Assembly (NCBI GenBank): GCA_007571365.1
Contig: RKRN01000150.1
Location: 1 to 35,878, forward strand
DNA from: Candidatus Latescibacterota bacterium
GTDB lineage: Bacteria > Latescibacterota > UBA2968 > UBA8231
Reading direction: 5' to 3'
Length of the DNA: 35,878 nucleotides
Shown here: positions 33,956-35,878 of the stretch, in pieces
How positions within the stretch are numbered: position 1 is the first letter of the stretch
Layout: the number at the start of each line of letters is the position of its first letter
Made by a program: the position numbers and the translations under genes
The notes under the pieces: generated by a model
What the model was told of the DNA's origin: nothing
Databases searched by the model: none
Seen by the model: only the letters and a program-made list of their open reading frames with translations

Positions 33956-34918
33956 CTACTTAACCGCCGCCAACGCCGCAAACAACGCCTTGATGTACCC
34001 CACCGAATACGCCAATCCTCGCGTCAGGGCCCCCTCGTCCCCCTCTAGTGCTGGTATGTGGTCGGGGTTGATACACCCGTCGAAACCCACCCGGTCCAAC
34101 TCCAGCAGGATTTTGGCCATGTTCATGTCGCCGTCGTCGAGCAGGGTCTCCTCAAACCCCCCAGCCGTGGCCAAGCTCCCGCGCACATTGCGCAAATGCA
34201 CCATGAAAATCCGGCCCTTGCGTCCGTAGTTGTGGACCTCGTCGAGCACCAGCGGCAAGCCCCCGGCCTCGGCGCGAGTGCCGCAGCAGTAGAGATACCC
34301 AACCTGACGGCTGGGGAAGGCGTCGATGACCTTGTGAAAACCCAACCCGCCCAGCGGCGTATCCGGCAGCGGCGAGTCCGAAGGGTGAATCGCCAACTTG
34401 ATGTCGCGGTCTTCGGCAATGGGCACTAAGCGCTCGTACACCGAGCAAAAGCGCACCCACCAAGCGTCGAGTTGTTCGAGCGATGGCGGCCCCTCGGTGC
34501 TCTCGGCCAAGCCGCGACTCTCGGCCCGGTAGTGGTAGCCGCCGCGCCGTGGCGAGTTCCAGCGCCGGAGCATCCAGGGGAACACGTCGCCGTGGAATCG
34601 CTGCCGCGCAATGGGCGCCCCGGCCTCGGCAAAGACCTCCAGCGCCGCGGCTGTGTTTTCCAGCTCCTTTTCGCAGCCGTCCGCGCCAGACATGAACTTT
34701 GCGGTTATGTCCGGCAGGGTAACGCGGTTGAAATCTAGCCCCCAAGAACGAATTTTTTTTCTTATTTTTATTACGGCGTCCAAGTCGGGATAGCCCTGCT
34801 CTTTAACCCCAGGGAAGTAATCGCCCGAGCCAAAGTCCAAGCAATCAACCCCGAGCTGGGTGACGTAGCGCAGGTACGATTTCGACAAATCGCCGTGCCA
34901 AACGGATATTTTAAACAT
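33956..34918 (-). CDS. Mannonate-dehydratase-like TIM-barrel protein
   Basis: 320 aa from the ATG at 34918, chosen because AAAAGGAGGG lies 6 bases upstream; the frame remains open to 35176 but the added part is a shadow of the divergent thioesterase. UxuA-like features: a substrate/metal region IKLAIHPSDSPLPDTPLGGL, a Cys-containing strand YLYCCGTRAEAG, then IFMVHLRNVRG, EETLLDDGDMNMAKILLEL and INPDHIPALEGD. These carry the His/Cys/Asp/His positions expected for Mn-dependent D-mannonate dehydratases. The reaction would be mannonate to 2-keto-3-deoxygluconate, though related epimerase/isomerase functions are possible because it is shorter than E. coli UxuA. It is the first gene of the minus-strand catabolic operon. 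Confidence 0.75.
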   Translation of the reverse strand: MFKISVWHGDLSKSYLRYVTQLGVDCLDFGSGDYFPGVKEQGYPDLDAVIKIRKKIRSWGLDFNRVTLPDITAKFMSGADGCEKELENTAAALEVFAEAGAPIARQRFHGDVFPWMLRRWNSPRRGGYHYRAESRGLAESTEGPPSLEQLDAWWVRFCSVYERLVPIAEDRDIKLAIHPSDSPLPDTPLGGLGFHKVIDAFPSRQVGYLYCCGTRAEAGGLPLVLDEVHNYGRKGRIFMVHLRNVRGSLATAGGFEETLLDDGDMNMAKILLELDRVGFDGCINPDHIPALEGDEGALTRGLAYSVGYIKALFAALAAVK

Positions 34919-34924
34919 CGCTTG

Positions 34925-34934
34925 CCCTCCTTTT
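34925..34934 (-). promoter_or_regulatory. Strong Shine-Dalgarno for the mannonate-dehydratase-like gene
   Basis: On the minus strand this reads AAAAGGAGGG, 6 bases from the ATG at 34918. It settles the start against the longer open frame. Confidence 0.75.
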
Positions 34935-34943
34935 GCCGGGCAC

Positions 34944-34972
34944 AAAATAGTCAAGTCCCCGCAATCCAACAA
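34944..34972 (-). promoter_or_regulatory. Weak candidate promoter for the catabolic operon
   Basis: On the minus strand TTGTTG (34967-34972), 17 bases, then TATTTT (34944-34949). Matches to consensus are partial; it is offered only because it has correct spacing and lies just upstream of the operon's first ribosome site. Confidence 0.25.
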
Positions 34973-35005
34973 GCAGCGTCGCTCTTGCTCACAGGATGAT
35001 AGAAC

Positions 35006-35416
35006 ATACCAGCACCGCTTCCCGACTTTACACTCGCCCTCGACGTCCGCGACTACGAATGCGACCTCCAAGGCATTGTCAACAACGCCGTGTACCAACA
35101 CTACCTCGAACACGCCCGCCACCAGTATCTGCAAAGCCTCGGCCTCAGCTTTGCCCGCTTCCACCAACAGGGCCACGACTTGGTCCTCACCCGCGCAGAA
35201 ATTGACTACAAGGCCCCTCTCCGCAGCGGCGACCGCTGCACGGTTGAGCTGCGCTTAGAGCGGGAGAGCCGCCTACGCTTTTGCTTTGTCCAAGATATCT
35301 TCAGAGAATCCGACGGCGCACACGTGCTGCACGGTCGCCTCATCGGCACCAGCCTCAACCGCGACGGGCAGCGCGGTTTTCCGCCTGAGATAGAGGAATT
35401 GCTGGAGGGCCGCTAG
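35006..35416 (+). CDS. 4HBT (YbgC-like) acyl-CoA thioesterase with no standard start codon
   Basis: The hot-dog thioesterase sequence begins well before the only standard start (GTG at 35090). In-frame residues from about 35024 read DFTLALDVRDYECDLQGIVN, which includes the catalytic-site Asp (DLQGIVN) and the usual first strand. The frame is open back to 35003 (TAG at 35000-35002) with no ATG/GTG/TTG. An AGGA at 34993-34996 is about 9 bases before an ATA at 35006, so initiation may be at ATA. The ATG at 34996 is out of frame. After GTG the protein continues VYQHYLEHARHQYL and EIDYKAPLRSGDRC, as in the family. It hydrolyses acyl-CoA thioesters in the cytoplasm. A terminator follows. Confidence 0.75.
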   Translation: MPAPLPDFTLALDVRDYECDLQGIVNNAVYQHYLEHARHQYLQSLGLSFARFHQQGHDLVLTRAEIDYKAPLRSGDRCTVELRLERESRLRFCFVQDIFRESDGAHVLHGRLIGTSLNRDGQRGFPPEIEELLEGR

Positions 35417-35433
35417 ACTTTGGGCGGCCTTTT
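35408..35433 (+). terminator. Rho-independent terminator after the thioesterase gene
   Basis: GGCCGC (35408-35413) pairs with GCGGCC (35424-35429) around a 10-base loop and is followed by TTTT. The stem begins inside the last codons of the thioesterase gene. Confidence 0.65.
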
Positions 35434-35448
35434 GCTACGGAACGCTGC

Positions 35449-35479
35449 TTGACATTTCTAGGCTATCGCAGAAGATTAT
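35449..35479 (+). promoter_or_regulatory. Candidate promoter for the Rpn-like gene
   Basis: A perfect TTGACA (35449-35454) is followed after 19 bases by GATTAT (35474-35479). The start site would fall at about the ATG 35486, suggesting a leaderless or very short leader transcript. Spacing is slightly long. Confidence 0.4.
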
Positions 35480-35485
35480 CGAGGT

Positions 35486-35839
35486 ATGGCCGACTTTGAC
35501 GTTGTTTCCAAGTATTTGATTCAACACTACCCCGACGACATCGCCCGCTTCGCGCTCGGCCGCGACGATGTCGAGGTCGTAGAATGGCTCGACGCCGAGC
35601 AGGCCACCTTGCGCCGCCCCGATAGTCTGCTGCGGGTGCGCTTGGGCGGCGAAGTGGTGGTCGTCCATACGGAGTTTCAAACCACTGACAGTACCGATCC
35701 GCCGATGCCACAGCGGATGGCCGGGTATATCTGGCGAGCCATTGAGCAATACGGCCTGCCGGTGTATGCCAGCGTTATCTATCTGCGGCCAGATGCCGGG
35801 CGGCGCGATCCGGGGTACTATAGTAAACTCCGAGAATAG
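35486..35839 (+). CDS. Rpn/PD-(D/E)XK transposase-like protein, C-terminally truncated
   Basis: 117 aa from the ATG at 35486. The N-terminal part matches the Rpn/YhgA-like family (recombination-promoting nuclease/putative transposase): FDVVSKYLIQHYPDDIARF, DSLLRVRLGGEVVVVHTEFQ with the active-site Glu-x-Gln of this nuclease clade, then PQRMAGYIWRAIEQYGLPVY and VIYLRPDAGRRDPGYY. Family members usually continue well past this point; here the frame stops at once in AT-rich sequence, so the copy is probably a truncated remnant. It stands alone after a terminator. Proteins of this type occur as multicopy families in several uncultured phyla and cyanobacteria. Confidence 0.75.
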   Translation: MADFDVVSKYLIQHYPDDIARFALGRDDVEVVEWLDAEQATLRRPDSLLRVRLGGEVVVVHTEFQTTDSTDPPMPQRMAGYIWRAIEQYGLPVYASVIYLRPDAGRRDPGYYSKLRE

Positions 35840-35840
35840 G

Positions 35841-35869
35841 TTTACATTTTTTTGTATTTATGTTATACT
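35841..35869 (+). promoter_or_regulatory. Sigma-70-type promoter at the window's right edge
   Basis: TTTACA (35841-35846), a 17-base spacer and TATACT (35864-35869) form a near-consensus pair in an AT-rich tract that begins right after the truncated Rpn gene. It points rightward to a gene outside the window; the sequence after 35869 is too short to judge. Confidence 0.55.
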
Positions 35870-35878
35870 GTATAATTA

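Noticed and set aside
1..35878. CRISPR arrays, tRNA/rRNA genes and insertion sequences
   Set aside because: Reading both strands showed no regularly spaced repeats, no tRNA-like cloverleaf with T-loop consensus, and no transposase frames apart from the short Rpn-like remnant.

Overview
The window looks like a chromosomal segment of an uncultured, GC-rich bacterium. Its content (alkaline-phosphatase-superfamily enzymes, a large exported protein with a FlgD-type C-terminus, a NagB/PIG-L fusion, and a sugar-acid locus with a mannonate-dehydratase-like TIM barrel, an SMP-30 lactonase and an SSS symporter) recalls Latescibacterota, Poribacteria or planctomycete-like genomes. That placement is an impression from gene content only. 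No rRNA, tRNA, CRISPR array or transposase was found.

Layout. (1) 1-4007 (+): a run of two alkaline-phosphatase-superfamily hydrolases (the first cut by the window edge), a 63-aa ribbon-helix-helix-like protein and a membrane protein. (2) 4008-9656 (+): a degraded type I restriction locus with more AT. It holds a 5'-truncated hsdS, three small toxin-antitoxin-type genes (DUF433, DUF4160, DUF2442), hsdR broken in two by a run of ten A, and a YgjP/M48-type metallopeptidase; hsdM is absent. (3) 9662-17330: an orphan family-5 ABC substrate-binding lipoprotein (-) divergent from a (+) run of a mutarotase-like protein, a double-rotamase SurA-like lipoprotein and a 1018-aa exported protein. (4) 17518-19866 (-): NagB/PIG-L fusion. 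(5) 19867-29801 (-): an AT-rich island holding two very large, tightly coupled genes: a 1481-aa DNA-binding-type protein (sigma-70 region-4-like HTH plus HARE-HTH-like domain) and a 1780-aa DEAH helicase with DUF1998. (6) 29802-34918 (-): symporter, lactonase, a planctomycete-type conserved protein and a mannonate-dehydratase-like protein, in one tight operon apart from a repeat-bearing gap. (7) 35006-35839 (+): a 4HBT thioesterase with no standard start codon and a truncated Rpn/PD-(D/E)XK protein.

How the genes fit. Blocks 4 and 6 are co-directional and read as a catabolic locus for sugar acids and amino sugars (uptake, lactone opening, dehydration, deamination/deacetylation); block 5 splits it. 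The two-gene island is the most interesting item. Its order (large partner, then DUF1998 helicase) matches Druantia type III (druH-druE), but the sigma-like plus HARE-HTH architecture of the partner is, as far as I know, not a described feature, so it may be a divergent or new anti-phage system. Blocks 2 and 5 both begin within a few bases of a resident gene's stop codon, and an imperfect hairpin-rich repeat lies in inverted orientation at 17325-17482 and 32606-32750.
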